A stretch of 64,000 nt of DNA from Verrucomicrobiaceae bacterium (GCA_947466075.1 CANIBP010000006.1:1-64000), one strand, 5' to 3'; counted from the stretch's first letter, positions 43,345 through 52,145 are shown. Notes: generated by a model not told the origin, from the sequence alone. Made by a program: numbers and translations.

Positions 43345-45213
43345 GTGTCTTTTGTGATTTTATGCCTCGTGAGATGGCCCCCTAGAGACTACAAAACTGA
43401 AGCGGACAAGCTTGCTGCCGCGAATCGGGGCACCTGTCTAAGTCCTACCGTCCCCACTACGGATTCTCGAGTCTGGTGGAAGTGCGCCAATCCTGAGCAT
43501 CCCGCGTGGGAATCCTACTTTTTCAGCGTGCGTCCGAGTGCCAAGAAAAAAGGGGCGTGGTGCCGTTTGTGCGGAATCGAGAACGATCGTCATTCGCTGG
43601 ATCATGTTCGCAAGGTCCTCGACGCAAAACAAATCGTGCTTTGTGAGGAGAGTTACACTTCGTCAGATAAACCGCTGAAGGTCGAGTGCCGCGTCTGCGG
43701 GAACAAGTGGCAGGCTCGTTTTGCCGATCTCAAACTGGATCATGGGTGTCGGAAATGCGCGACGATCAGGAACACAGCCAAAAGACGCTTCGATTGGGCC
43801 TTCGTGCGCCGATTTCTAGCTGATAAGAAAATCACACTGCTTTCCACGACTTATCGAAACGCAGCGGAGAAACTAGAGTGCAAGTGCGATGTCTGCGGAT
43901 GGCTATGGCACCCCGCCTTCGCTAACATCAAGAATAGCGGGCATGGCTGTCCCCGTTGCGGGTGGGAACGAACCAACGCACCCCGGCGATTCACACAGGA
44001 TTTTGTGCGAGACTTCATGAAGGCGCGGTCGATCGAGCTCCTTTCGGCCTACACGGGTTCGATGAAGATCATTCAATGCCGATGTGAAATCTGCGGTCAT
44101 CGATGGCCGACGACCTTTGGCAATATCCGAGGAGGGGCGGGTTGTGCATCCTGTGCGGGCAATCTGAAGAAGACCTTGAGCGACTTCGAGGCACTCGCCC
44201 ACAAGTATGGGGGGCGCATTCTCAAGATGGGCAAAGGAACTGAGGATAATTCTAAGTGGCAGTGTCGACGAGCGCATGCTTTTGACCGCTCTTATTCCAG
44301 CGTTCGGAGTTGCGACAACTTTTGTCCAGTCTGTTCAGCATCACTAGCGGAGCGCATCTGCGGGGAGGTGCTCAAGCAGTTGTTCGAGAAGCCTTTCAAG
44401 AAGGTCAAAATTCGTGACTTGAGAGGAGTCGGTGGCGGATACCTGGAGTTCGACTTCTATAACAAGGAGCTGAAAATCGCCCTAGAACACAACGGGTCGC
44501 AACATTACCGCGCCATTCGCCCTTGGGGAGGTGACAAGCAGTTGGTGAAAACACGGCGGCACGACGAGCTGCGAAGAGAATATTGCAAGCAGCATGGCAT
44601 ACTCCTGATTGAAATTCGCGAGCTGGGTGACAAGACAAAGGTGGCTGATCTCGCACCCGAAATTCAAAGGCAGTGCGCTCGCGCAGGCATCGTTACCAGA
44701 GATGTGTCAGTATCCCATGAATCGTTCACAGCGATGTCATTAAAGACACGGGAGGAACTGAAATACGACGGCATGAAGGCACGAGCGACAGCATTAGGTT
44801 TTGAACTGCTCACGCCAACCTACCTTGGAGTAAATGCGCACCACTCGTTTCGGTGTGGTGCAGGACATGCTTTCCTGAAGTCATTCAAGGGTCTATCTAA
44901 ATCCAAGCATTGCCCGGTCTGCCTGAATCTAAAACTTTTAAAACCCGTGCTTTTCTCAGACGGCAGAATGTTTGAGTCCCTCAAAGGTGCGGCACGGGTA
45001 TTGGGTTCTCAGGGTGGGAATATCAAAAGGGTAGCTGCCCGTGGGGGTATGTCTTGCGGCATGCATTGTGTCTTGATCACGAGGCAGCAGTATGAAGAAT
45101 TCGACAAACACCCAAAAGTGTTGGCTGAATTTTGCCGTCGTCACTTCAAGCCTCTGGATAGGGCGGAAACAACGTCAGGGGGCCAAAATCAACAACCCCG
45201 CCTTCAAGTCTGA
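43345..45213 (+). CDS. Zinc-ribbon array with PD-(D/E)XK (Vsr-like) nuclease and NUMOD-like C-terminus
   Basis: 622 residues, GTG start (another GTG lies at 43369). Six treble-clef/zinc-ribbon modules are seen: C47/C73-C76, C115-C118/C135-C138, C181-C184/C202-C205, C247-C250/C267-C270, C307/C327-C330 and C504/C523-C526, each preceded by a similar helical stretch ending in a (L/I)LS..Y motif. A nuclease-like part, 336-427, has LEFDFYNKELKIALEHNGSQHY (Asp370, Glu381) and RRHDELRREYCKQHGILLIEI, as in Vsr-like endonucleases. The end (534-580, LFSDGRMFESLKGAARVLG) looks like the NUMOD1 DNA-binding motif of homing endonucleases. It is likely a DNA nuclease of a mobile or defence element. Function inferred. 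Confidence 0.75.
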   Translation: MSFVILCLVRWPPRDYKTEADKLAAANRGTCLSPTVPTTDSRVWWKCANPEHPAWESYFFSVRPSAKKKGAWCRLCGIENDRHSLDHVRKVLDAKQIVLCEESYTSSDKPLKVECRVCGNKWQARFADLKLDHGCRKCATIRNTAKRRFDWAFVRRFLADKKITLLSTTYRNAAEKLECKCDVCGWLWHPAFANIKNSGHGCPRCGWERTNAPRRFTQDFVRDFMKARSIELLSAYTGSMKIIQCRCEICGHRWPTTFGNIRGGAGCASCAGNLKKTLSDFEALAHKYGGRILKMGKGTEDNSKWQCRRAHAFDRSYSSVRSCDNFCPVCSASLAERICGEVLKQLFEKPFKKVKIRDLRGVGGGYLEFDFYNKELKIALEHNGSQHYRAIRPWGGDKQLVKTRRHDELRREYCKQHGILLIEIRELGDKTKVADLAPEIQRQCARAGIVTRDVSVSHESFTAMSLKTREELKYDGMKARATALGFELLTPTYLGVNAHHSFRCGAGHAFLKSFKGLSKSKHCPVCLNLKLLKPVLFSDGRMFESLKGAARVLGSQGGNIKRVAARGGMSCGMHCVLITRQQYEEFDKHPKVLAEFCRRHFKPLDRAETTSGGQNQQPRLQV

Positions 45214-45257
45214 TCCGTCGCACTCAGGCAAAGGCCCAACAGGCTTTCGTCAGGCAA

Positions 45258-45294
45258 CCCAGGAGGGCCGAGCGCCAGCGAGCGCTCTCCTGGG
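45258..45294. repeat. REP-like palindrome after the zinc-ribbon gene
   Basis: CCCAGGAG (45258-45265) and CTCCTGGG (45287-45294) form a perfect stem, with AGCGC/GCGCT nested inside. A second small hairpin, GAACCTC-AAC-GAGGTTC, lies at 45326-45342. The rest of 45214-45440 shows nothing else recognisable. Confidence 0.55.
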
Positions 45295-45439
45295 AACCTG
45301 GCCCCCAAGCACCCCGCCGGATCATGAACCTCAACGAGGTTCCGTCACCCGCACGTCCCAGCGGCATCACAGCGCCCATGACGGCACCGCATTGATTTTC
45401 AACACGATGTGAAACGACGCCAAGGGGCCGAAACTCAGC

Positions 45440-46405
45440 CGCTGCCGCCGGAACCACGGCTGTTTCCGCTGGTAGCACACGATTTCCCTCCGGTGGCGCG
45501 CACGCTTCTGCCGGTAGCACGCAATCTTCTGCCGGTAGCACGCACATATTCGCCGGTGGAACGCGATTTCCTGCCGGTAGCGCGCACACATTCACCGGTG
45601 GCACGCGATTTCCTGCCGGTAGCACGCACACATTCGCCGGTGGAACGCGATTTCCTGCCGGTAGCGCGCACACTTCTGCCGGTGGCACGCGATTTCCTGG
45701 CAGTAGCACGCACACTTCCGCCGGTGGCACGCGATTTCCTGCCGGTAGCACGCGCACTTCCGCCGGTGGCACGCGATTTCCTGCCGGTAGCGCGCACACA
45801 TTCGCCGGTGGCACGCGATTTCCTGCCGGTAGCACGCGCACTTCCGCCGGTAGCACGCGCACTTCCGCCGGTGGCACGCGATTTCCTGCCGGTAGCACGC
45901 ACACTTCCGCCGCTGGAACGCGATTTCCTGCCGGTAGCACGCACACTTCCGCCGGTGGCACGCGCAGTTCCTGCCGAACCACGCATGATTCCGGGCGAAT
46001 CTCGTGCCGTTCGTCCCGAACCACGTCTGGTTCCTGCCGAACCGTGTTCAGTTCCTCCCCGACCGAGCAAAGTTCCTGACCGATCACGTCAAGTTCGTCC
46101 CGATCCGCACCGAGTTCCTGCCCGATCACTCCAGATCCCCGCGCACCGTCCTCGGTTCCAGCCGAGCCACGTGCCATTCGTCCCCGCCCAAGCCCTGCTC
46201 CGGTCCGACCACACGCCGTTCCTCCCGAACCTCCTCTGCTTCCGGCCCAACTCCTCACCGTTCGTCCCCGAATGAATCAAATTCCTGCCCGATCACACGC
46301 AGTTCGTCCCCGAATGAACCAAGTTCTTGCCCGATCACACGCAGTTCCTGCCGCACCTCATCGGCTTCCGGCCCAACTCCTCGCCGTTCGTTCCCGGATG
46401 GCTGG
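45440..46405. repeat. Minisatellite with 21-bp period (about 45 units)
   Basis: The stretch is a tandem array of 21-bp units. In the first part the consensus is like TTCCTGCCGGTAGCACGC plus three bases, often alternating in pairs (GATTTCCTGCCGGTAGCACG with CACTTCCGCCGGTGGCACG); in the second part units such as TTCCTGCCCGATCACACGCA and TTCGTCCCCGAATGAACCAA drift but keep the period. Read on the plus strand it gives heptads like FLPVARD and FLPDRAK, but the frame that shows the heptad changes along the array and stops appear, so a protein product is doubtful. Long reading frames on the minus strand also exist only because of the period. Confidence 0.85.
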
Positions 46406-46417
46406 CTCCCTTGATCG

Positions 46418-47599
46418 TCATTTCACGCCCTCGCTTTGGTCCGCAAGCATCCGCGAACGCCATGCCATGAAGAACCGTTCCAATGCCGGTCCGATGAACA
46501 CCAGCAGGCCAAGCACGATGACAAACGCGGTGCCAGCGCGGAGAAACGCGTGCTCTGGCGGCGCTTGCACGCCCATCAGCAGGCCCAGGCCATGATGCAC
46601 CAGCAGCAGCAGCGGCAGGTGGAGGATGTAGCACGGGTAGCTGAACTGCGAGAGCCAGCGGCACACTGGCGCGGCCGCCGCCCGCGAGGCGAGTCCGAGA
46701 TGCCGCCCACCCGCCATCAGGATGGCCAGCCCGGGCAGGGAACACCATGAGGCCATGTCCATGCGGAAGCCTTCCGCATGGTGGTATTTAAGTAGGGTGG
46801 AGAGCACCACGCCCGCAGCCCACAGGAACAGGCCGATCAGCCACACCCGGCGTGTGATGAGCGCGGTGAAGGCCTCCCAGCGGCTGCTCATCCACGCGCC
46901 CGTGACCCACAGCGGAAACAGCGCCACCGTGGTCCATAAGCCCTGCAGAAAGGCGCTGCTGCTGCGCTCCGGCTTAAGCTGCCACAGAATGACGATGCCC
47001 AGCAGGATCGCGGCCGAGCCCACCATGGCCATGCGGGCGGCCCGGTCAGCCCTTCCCTTCATCATCAGCAGAAGCGCCGGCCACGCGGCGTAATACAGCA
47101 CCTCGCAGCTCAGGCTCCATGAAGGACCGAAGGCTGGAAACGGCGTCGTGAAAATCTGGAGGTTCACCAACGTCGCGCCGAGTTCAAGCCAGGGCCGGTC
47201 CTTCACCTTTGCCACGGCAAAATCCAGCCCGAGGCTCCACGCGATCACGGCAAGGCACAAACCGGTCAAAAACAGCGGGTACAGCCGCGTCACGCGTGCC
47301 AAGGCATAGCGGCTCCAGTGGAAGCGACCCGCCCCAACACCACGCGCGATCGAACGGTGAATGCAGATGCCCGAGATGACGAAAAAGCACCACACGCACC
47401 AGTCCGCATTGCCCAAAATGGCCCTGGCCCAGCGCCAGCCCTCGGAATTCTCGTGTGCCGCCCACCCGAACGCTGAACCTGCCGCCAGCTCAAACCCGTG
47501 CGAAAACAACACGACAAACGCCGCCAGCCCACGCAGCGCGTCGAGCAGCAACTCCGAGTCTTTGTCGAGCCTTGGGTCCATGACAGTGTCAGGTACCAT
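46418..47599 (-). CDS. Acyltransferase 3 family membrane protein
   Basis: 393 residues from the ATG at 47597-47599. About ten transmembrane segments; the N-terminal LDALRGLAAFVVLFSHGFELA (with the conserved Arg and His), FFVISGICIHRSI, and SLSCEVLYYAAW are the usual marks of OafA/YrhL-type acyltransferases, which O-acetylate surface sugars using an acyl donor. It is encoded within the accessory island, pointing towards the minisatellite. The acceptor is unknown. Confidence 0.9.
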   Translation of the reverse strand: MVPDTVMDPRLDKDSELLLDALRGLAAFVVLFSHGFELAAGSAFGWAAHENSEGWRWARAILGNADWCVWCFFVISGICIHRSIARGVGAGRFHWSRYALARVTRLYPLFLTGLCLAVIAWSLGLDFAVAKVKDRPWLELGATLVNLQIFTTPFPAFGPSWSLSCEVLYYAAWPALLLMMKGRADRAARMAMVGSAAILLGIVILWQLKPERSSSAFLQGLWTTVALFPLWVTGAWMSSRWEAFTALITRRVWLIGLFLWAAGVVLSTLLKYHHAEGFRMDMASWCSLPGLAILMAGGRHLGLASRAAAAPVCRWLSQFSYPCYILHLPLLLLVHHGLGLLMGVQAPPEHAFLRAGTAFVIVLGLLVFIGPALERFFMAWRSRMLADQSEGVK

Positions 47600-47664
47600 C
47601 ACGCACCCCCAAGGACGGCGGCAACTGCTTTCGCACGCTGTGGCAGCTTAACTCATCCGCCACT

Positions 47665-47751
47665 CTAGGCGCATTCCACACCGCCACCCGTACGACACGT
47701 GGAGGGATAGATATCCGTCTAGCGGCGGAACCAAGCCGTGATGAGAAACGG
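47665..47751 (-). pseudogene. Decayed AraC-family regulator C-terminus
   Basis: On the minus strand this reads FLITAWFRR, a stop, then TDIYPSTCRTGGGVECA and a stop. The intact AraC protein at 51279-52145 ends with TAWFRRHTGLSPSAYRAGGGVGCA, so the two are clearly related (TAWFRR, PS, R, GGGV and CA in common) despite an internal stop codon. It is a relic of a duplicated or transferred regulator. The remaining domain was not found in the flanking sequence. Confidence 0.75.
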
Positions 47752-47760
47752 GGTCATTCA

Positions 47761-47829
47761 TTTTGAGGCAACGATCCGCCAACACCTCACTCGTTCACGC
47801 TCCCCCGGTGTGATTCTTTTTGAGGCAAC
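47761..47829. repeat. Direct repeats TTTTGAGGCAAC
   Basis: Identical 12-bp copies TTTTGAGGCAAC at 47761-47772 and 47818-47829, 57 bp apart, lie between the AraC relic and higB. This layout resembles multiple terminal repeats of an IS but no transposase is nearby. Confidence 0.4.
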
Positions 47830-47868
47830 TCGCAGCGCGTCCGATGACTGAGTTCCGACTTGCCTACC

Positions 47869-47885
47869 ATAACGTGCCCCGTTAT
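47869..47885. promoter_or_regulatory. Candidate higBA operator
   Basis: ATAACG (47869-47874) and CGTTAT (47880-47885) form an inverted repeat with a 5-bp spacer, ending 19 bp before the higB start. HigA antitoxins repress their own promoters at such sites. Not tested. Confidence 0.45.
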
Positions 47886-47904
47886 CATACAGTTAACCCA
47901 ATGC

Positions 47905-48189
47905 ATGATCCGTTCCTTTGCCTGCGACGACACCGCCAGCCTATTTCGGCTCGAGAAAGTACGCGCCTTCCCGCCGGACATCCAGCGTACCGCACTACGG
48001 AAGCTAGCCCAGCTTCATGCCGTCACGGAATTGTTGCAGCTCCGCGTTCCACCCGGCAACCGGCTGGAAGCGCTCAAAGGCAACCGCAAAGGCCAATATT
48101 CCATCCGCATCAACGATCAATGGCGCATCTGCTTCCGCTGGGAGTCTGACGGGCCGCATGAAGTCGAAATGGTCGATTACCATTCTTAA
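47905..48189 (+). CDS. higB: HigB-type toxin (RelE/ParE superfamily)
   Basis: 94 residues from the ATG at 47905, starting MIRSFACDDTASLF. KLAQLHAVTELLQLRVPPGNRLEALKGNRKGQYSIRINDQWRICFRW is the typical killer-protein sequence, with conserved basic positions in RKGQYSIRINDQWR. HigB cleaves mRNA on the ribosome. It comes before its antitoxin, which starts 12 bp further on, as is usual for higBA. Confidence 0.93.
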   Translation: MIRSFACDDTASLFRLEKVRAFPPDIQRTALRKLAQLHAVTELLQLRVPPGNRLEALKGNRKGQYSIRINDQWRICFRWESDGPHEVEMVDYHS

Positions 48190-48201
48190 CCCTCTCACGT
48201 C

Positions 48202-48498
48202 ATGAAAAAACACGCCCCCATCCATCCCGGTGAAGTTCTCCGTGAAGATTTCCTCCTGCCGCTGGGCCTGACTGAATACCGCCTTGCGAACGATATCGGC
48301 GTACCTCCGCGGCGCATCAATGAGATCGTGAAGGGCAAGCGCTCCATCACCGCAGACACCGCGTTGCGCCTCGCCCGCTACTTCGCATGGCCTGCGGAAG
48401 TCTGGCTGAACCTGCAAACGCACTTTGACCGTCAAGTGACGGAAGCCACGATGCGACCAGTGCTGGCACGCATCAAACCCTGTGTGTTGGCAGCGTGA
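48202..48498 (+). CDS. higA: HigA-type antitoxin (XRE family)
   Basis: 98 residues with the characteristic N-terminal motif HPGEVLREDFLLPLGLTEYRLANDIGVPPRRINEIVKGKRSI, a Cro/C1 helix-turn-helix in which the second helix is VPPRRINEIVKG, and the tail ALRLARYFAWPAEVWLNLQ. It binds HigB and represses the operon. The stop is followed by 175 bp of non-coding sequence. Confidence 0.93.
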   Translation: MKKHAPIHPGEVLREDFLLPLGLTEYRLANDIGVPPRRINEIVKGKRSITADTALRLARYFAWPAEVWLNLQTHFDRQVTEATMRPVLARIKPCVLAA

Positions 48499-48673
48499 AA
48501 TGAGCCTAGCCACACTGAGTTAACAAGGTGCCCCACATCTAAAGTTGCTTGAGCTGAATCTAACCGCTGATCAGGCGCTGACTTGAAGCTCATTCATGCG
48601 TCCGGTCATCAGCGTTTTGTCAGCGTCCCATCAGCGGTCAAACAAAGTGTCCATCTAACTCCAACGTCATCCC
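48499..48673. other. Non-coding stretch with imperfect repeats downstream of higA
   Basis: ATCAGCG-type sequence occurs three times in a short span (48602-48641: GTCATCAGCG, TGTCAGCG, CCATCAGCGG). No gene is visible. It may be another relic of the island. Confidence 0.3.
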
Positions 48674-49105
48674 ATGCGTGAAGTCCCCAACTACATTTCC
48701 GGACATGAGCGAGTGGTGGAGGCTTACAGCTACTGGCCCAGCTTCCATGATTCCCCCGTGCTGGCATTCACACGGACACCGGAATGCATCGAACTACACG
48801 TCGAGGCCTGGGAGATGACTCGGGAGGTGGATGCCCGTGGCTACTTCGTCCTCACCAAGAAGCACGAAATCGGGTTTCGCTTTTCGGGCATTACCTCAGC
48901 CGAGCTGGACGACTTCATTCCAAACAACATTCTCTTTGAGTTAGCCTTCTCACCCGTCGCGCACCAGCAAACCACCGGACAGTTCCACGTGAACTTGGAT
49001 TCCGCCATGGGCGGTGACATGTGCGGCAGGTTTACCGCCACAAACGGAGAGGTGCTCTACATCCGCCCTTCACCGATGAAGCCGCCTTCCCAAACGACCG
49101 CGTGA
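48674..49105 (+). CDS. Immunity-protein-50-like protein
   Basis: 143 residues. YWPSFHDSPVLAFTRTPECIELHVEAWEM is the Imm50-type opening (WPSFHD with a nearby His), followed by FRFSGITSAELDDF and a mixed beta sequence. Imm50 proteins protect against polymorphic toxins, but no toxin gene is seen here, so it may be an orphan or have another role. Standing alone in the accessory island after higBA. Confidence 0.6.
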   Translation: MREVPNYISGHERVVEAYSYWPSFHDSPVLAFTRTPECIELHVEAWEMTREVDARGYFVLTKKHEIGFRFSGITSAELDDFIPNNILFELAFSPVAHQQTTGQFHVNLDSAMGGDMCGRFTATNGEVLYIRPSPMKPPSQTTA

Positions 49106-49245
49106 TTCAAGGCCATTAAAGACTGTGAAAGCCTATCGTAGAGGAAGGGGCTTTTGACGCCCCCTTTACAAACACGAGCCGTTACAAGCCCCAAGGATCA
49201 CCGGTTGCAATCCGTGATCCTGATCACGACACTTACCCCGCTCTC

Positions 49246-50022
49246 ATGAAACTGACGCCCATTCTCCTCCTGCTCGCTCTCGCCCCGGCCTGTTTCCTGC
49301 ACGCGGCCGATCCCGCGCCCGCCAAAGCCAAGGAGCCGAAGCCGCTGCGCAGCTACCGCGACTTCCTCGCCGTCATCCCGCAGGACATGGAGCCGGAGAA
49401 CGCCCGCAAATGGTCCGACGCGCAGAAGGAAGTGGCCAACGGCCTCCTCAAAAAGAAGCTCGTGGAGACGAAGCGCCCGGCGCAAATGCGCTTCAAGGTG
49501 CGCGGCGTGGACCACTGGGGCCGCTTCGTCGTGTGGTCCTATCTTCCTGCCGACGAAGGCTACTACATCCGCGTCTTCGCCAGCCAATGGAAGCATGACA
49601 ACATCCTGCCCAAACTCGCCACGCTCCGCGAAGGCGATCTCATCGAGATGACCGGCGTGTGCGACCTCGCCAAGTTCGAGAACCTCTGGAACACGCCCTC
49701 GCTCTCCCTCGGCATCGGCGACGCCAGCTTCATCAAGCTCCTGCCCAACGGCAAACCCGCGCCCGTACCCGAGCGTGTGCCCGTGCATCTCATCTCCGCC
49801 GTCTATGGCTCCGGCACCACCTTCACCGATGTCACTGACCGCGTGAAAGCCCTGCTCGACGAACCCGGTGCCATCTTCCAAGCCAATCCAAACTGGCTTG
49901 GCGCTGATCCGACGCCCGGCTGGAACAAGGCGCTCATCATTGTCCACGAAGTCGGCGGCAAACGCCGCACCTTCACCGTCGGCGAAAACGGCGAGGTGAG
50001 CGCCGAGCTGTTGGTGAAGTAA
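49246..50022 (+). CDS. Secreted protein with a DUF3395-like C-terminal domain
   Basis: 258 residues with signal peptide MKLTPILLLLALAPACFLHAAD (possibly lipid-modified at the Cys). The middle (PAQMRFKVRGVDHWGRFVVWSYLPADEGYYIRVF) is unassigned. The last 80 residues, VHLISAVYGSGTTFTDVTDRVKALL...NWLGADPTPGWNKALIIVHEVGGKRRTFTV, resemble the DUF3395 fold, known from DnaJ-type proteins and from bacterial secreted proteins. Function unknown. Probably co-oriented but separately transcribed from the next gene. Confidence 0.6.
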   Translation: MKLTPILLLLALAPACFLHAADPAPAKAKEPKPLRSYRDFLAVIPQDMEPENARKWSDAQKEVANGLLKKKLVETKRPAQMRFKVRGVDHWGRFVVWSYLPADEGYYIRVFASQWKHDNILPKLATLREGDLIEMTGVCDLAKFENLWNTPSLSLGIGDASFIKLLPNGKPAPVPERVPVHLISAVYGSGTTFTDVTDRVKALLDEPGAIFQANPNWLGADPTPGWNKALIIVHEVGGKRRTFTVGENGEVSAELLVK

Positions 50023-50100
50023 CACGAAAGCTGGAGTGCTCTGCCTGCGGCCAGGAAACACGGGTGGACAAAATCCGCCGACTCGCCTAATCCGACGAGC

Positions 50101-51237
50101 ATGAAGCGTCTTTTTCTCTCCACTCTTTGCCTCCTCCTTTCCATCACCTTGCTGCCGGCTCAAAACGAAGCCGAGGAAGCCACCGGCGAACGCACGCGAC
50201 GCTTTGAAGGCACGCTGGGGAAAGATCTCGGCATCACCATGCTCATCACAGAGCCCTCCGCCTATGACGAGAGCTTCACCTACAGCGTCGAGTACTTTTA
50301 CCACAAGACCGGCCTGCCCATCACGCTCGTGCAGGATGAGAAGGCGGAAAACCTCGCCTTCCGCGAGATCGGCAGTTACACTGCCGATGGCGAGGAAGTC
50401 GTCACCGGACGCTGGAGCATCGTGTGGGAGGAGGACAAGATCAGCGGCACCTGGACCTCCCCCGATGGCAAAAAGAAGCTCCCCGTGAAGCTTCAGGAAA
50501 GCTATCCCGCAGGCAGCGTGCCGCTGGAGCGTGTGATCATCTCCTCCTCGATCGTGCAGCAGCTCGGTTCACGCCGCAGCGGCAGTGAAAAGAAGGTGGC
50601 CTTTCTCCGCGTGCCTGCAGAAGGCTCCGACGCGCTCAACAAGCGCCTCGCCACGCTCGCCCGCGATGCCGCGGACTCCGAGCACCACGTGGCCGCCACC
50701 CTTGAGGCTATTTCAAAGCACCTGCGCACCCAGGTCAGCGAGGAGAGCAAGACCGACGAGGGCTTCCTCTTCACCACCGAGGAGGATTTCCGCGTGCGGA
50801 TGAACGACAGCGGCTTTCTCACGCTGGAGCAGTGGAGCTACCAATTCGCCGGCGGTGCCCATGGCAACCACGCGAGCACCTTTCACGTGCTCGAAACCGC
50901 CACCGGCCGTGCGCTGAAGCTGGAAGAGCTGGTGAAGCCCGGTTTCGAGAAAAAGTGGGCGTCCCTCGGTGCTGCCGAGCTGCGCATGAGCAGCGGCCTC
51001 AAGCCCGATGCCCCGCTCACCGATGCCGGACTCTTCGAGGACAAGCTGGAGCTCACCAAGAACTGGTTTCTCGTGCCCGGCGGCATCGGCTTCAACTACC
51101 CGCCCTACGAGATCGCATCGTATGCAACAGGTCCGGTGGAGTTCATCCTGCCCTGGAAGGAAATCATCGGTGATCTGAAGCCCGGCACGAAGGTGCATGC
51201 CATCGCCTCGAAGCTTGTACCTGCGGCCAAGCAGTGA
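50101..51237 (+). CDS. Secreted DUF3298/RsiV-like protein
   Basis: 378 residues with signal peptide MKRLFLSTLCLLLSITLLPAQ. The N-terminal half is poorly defined; the C-terminal half shows FLTLEQWSYQFAGGAHGNHASTFHVLETATGRALKLEELV...GFNYPPYEIASYATGPVEFILPW, the DUF3298 pattern (GGAHG and the YPPYEIA turn) found in RsiV and related secreted proteins of bacteria. These often bind lysozyme or act in the envelope; the ligand is not known. Confidence 0.82.
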   Translation: MKRLFLSTLCLLLSITLLPAQNEAEEATGERTRRFEGTLGKDLGITMLITEPSAYDESFTYSVEYFYHKTGLPITLVQDEKAENLAFREIGSYTADGEEVVTGRWSIVWEEDKISGTWTSPDGKKKLPVKLQESYPAGSVPLERVIISSSIVQQLGSRRSGSEKKVAFLRVPAEGSDALNKRLATLARDAADSEHHVAATLEAISKHLRTQVSEESKTDEGFLFTTEEDFRVRMNDSGFLTLEQWSYQFAGGAHGNHASTFHVLETATGRALKLEELVKPGFEKKWASLGAAELRMSSGLKPDAPLTDAGLFEDKLELTKNWFLVPGGIGFNYPPYEIASYATGPVEFILPWKEIIGDLKPGTKVHAIASKLVPAAKQ

Positions 51238-51278
51238 CCTCTGCCTGACCGTCTATATCGTTCACCTCTGCGTCTTAT

Positions 51279-52145
51279 CTAAGCGCACCCAACTCCTCCA
51301 CCCGCACGATACGCAGAAGGCGAGAGACCGGTGTGACGGCGGAACCAGGCGGTGAAGTGCGAGGCATGACGGAAGCCGAGCGTGTGGGCGAGTTCTTTGA
51401 ACGTGCAAGCATCCACAAGAATGCGTTCACGCACTGCGGTCAGTCGGCGCCGCTCCAAGAACGCCCGCAGGCCGATGCCGAGGTGTTGCTGGAGCAATTG
51501 ATCGGCACGCCGCACGCCCAGCGCGAAATCCGGCGGCAATGTGGGTGTGATTTGATCGAGCGGTCGCGCATTCAACCACGCGATGAGCTGATCCACGCGC
51601 CGTCGGCTCTTGTCAGCACGTGGTTCCGGCTGCACACCGAGTTTGGAGAGTGTGTCGATGAAAACAACGAGCCAGGCATGAAAAGCGGCATCATGCCGCG
51701 CCCAATCAGCCACACCTTGAGCAGCAGCACTCGTCGCTTCGAGATAAGCGACTGTCTTTTGTGTGCCGTGGATGCGGCGGAACAGTTCGAGCGTTGCGAG
51801 GCGCAGTTTGGGTAGTCGGGCCACACAATTGAGGCCCGTGCGAAACAACGGCGCACCGTCCGGCCACACACTGCGAAAGCCGACGGAGAGAAGCTGCGTG
51901 CCCTTCGCAAACCAATGCTGCCGCAAACCGGGTGCGGTGAGAAAAGCCTGCCCACGCGGCACGATGATCTCCTTGCCATCCGCACGGATGCGCACCTTGC
52001 CACGTTCGACGAAGAAGACACCCGGCGGCACCGAAATCTCCGGCGACCACACGCACGGCGTCGGCACCGGGCTGCGATACACCCACAGCCACTCATGGCG
52101 GAGGCCGAGCCAGACTTCGGCGGTGAATTCGGGTGGTCGGGGCAT
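51279..52145 (-). CDS. AraC-family transcriptional regulator
   Basis: 288 residues from the ATG at 52143-52145; a longer start at 52169 is possible. A cupin-like N-terminal sensing domain (SPEISVPPGVFFVERGKVRIRADGKEIIVPRGQAFLTAPGL) precedes a double helix-turn-helix (LGVRRADQLLQQHLGIGLRAFLERRRLTAVRERI...LAHTLGFRHASHFTAWFRRHTGLSPSAYR). The gene is divergent from the secreted propeller protein with 70 bp between starts, so it may control it. A decayed copy of its C-terminus lies at 47665-47751. Confidence 0.92.
   Translation of the reverse strand: MPRPPEFTAEVWLGLRHEWLWVYRSPVPTPCVWSPEISVPPGVFFVERGKVRIRADGKEIIVPRGQAFLTAPGLRQHWFAKGTQLLSVGFRSVWPDGAPLFRTGLNCVARLPKLRLATLELFRRIHGTQKTVAYLEATSAAAQGVADWARHDAAFHAWLVVFIDTLSKLGVQPEPRADKSRRRVDQLIAWLNARPLDQITPTLPPDFALGVRRADQLLQQHLGIGLRAFLERRRLTAVRERILVDACTFKELAHTLGFRHASHFTAWFRRHTGLSPSAYRAGGGVGCA

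Noticed and set aside
45224..46258. 344-residue minus-strand frame in the minisatellite
   Set aside because: All three frames on both strands stay open because the period is 21 bp; the heptads seen are a consequence of the repeat.
45409..46275. 288-residue plus-strand heptad protein
   Set aside because: The homologous units are read in different frames along the array, so selection on this protein is not supported.
45440..46405. CRISPR array
   Set aside because: Units are contiguous with no unique spacers and no cas genes are near.
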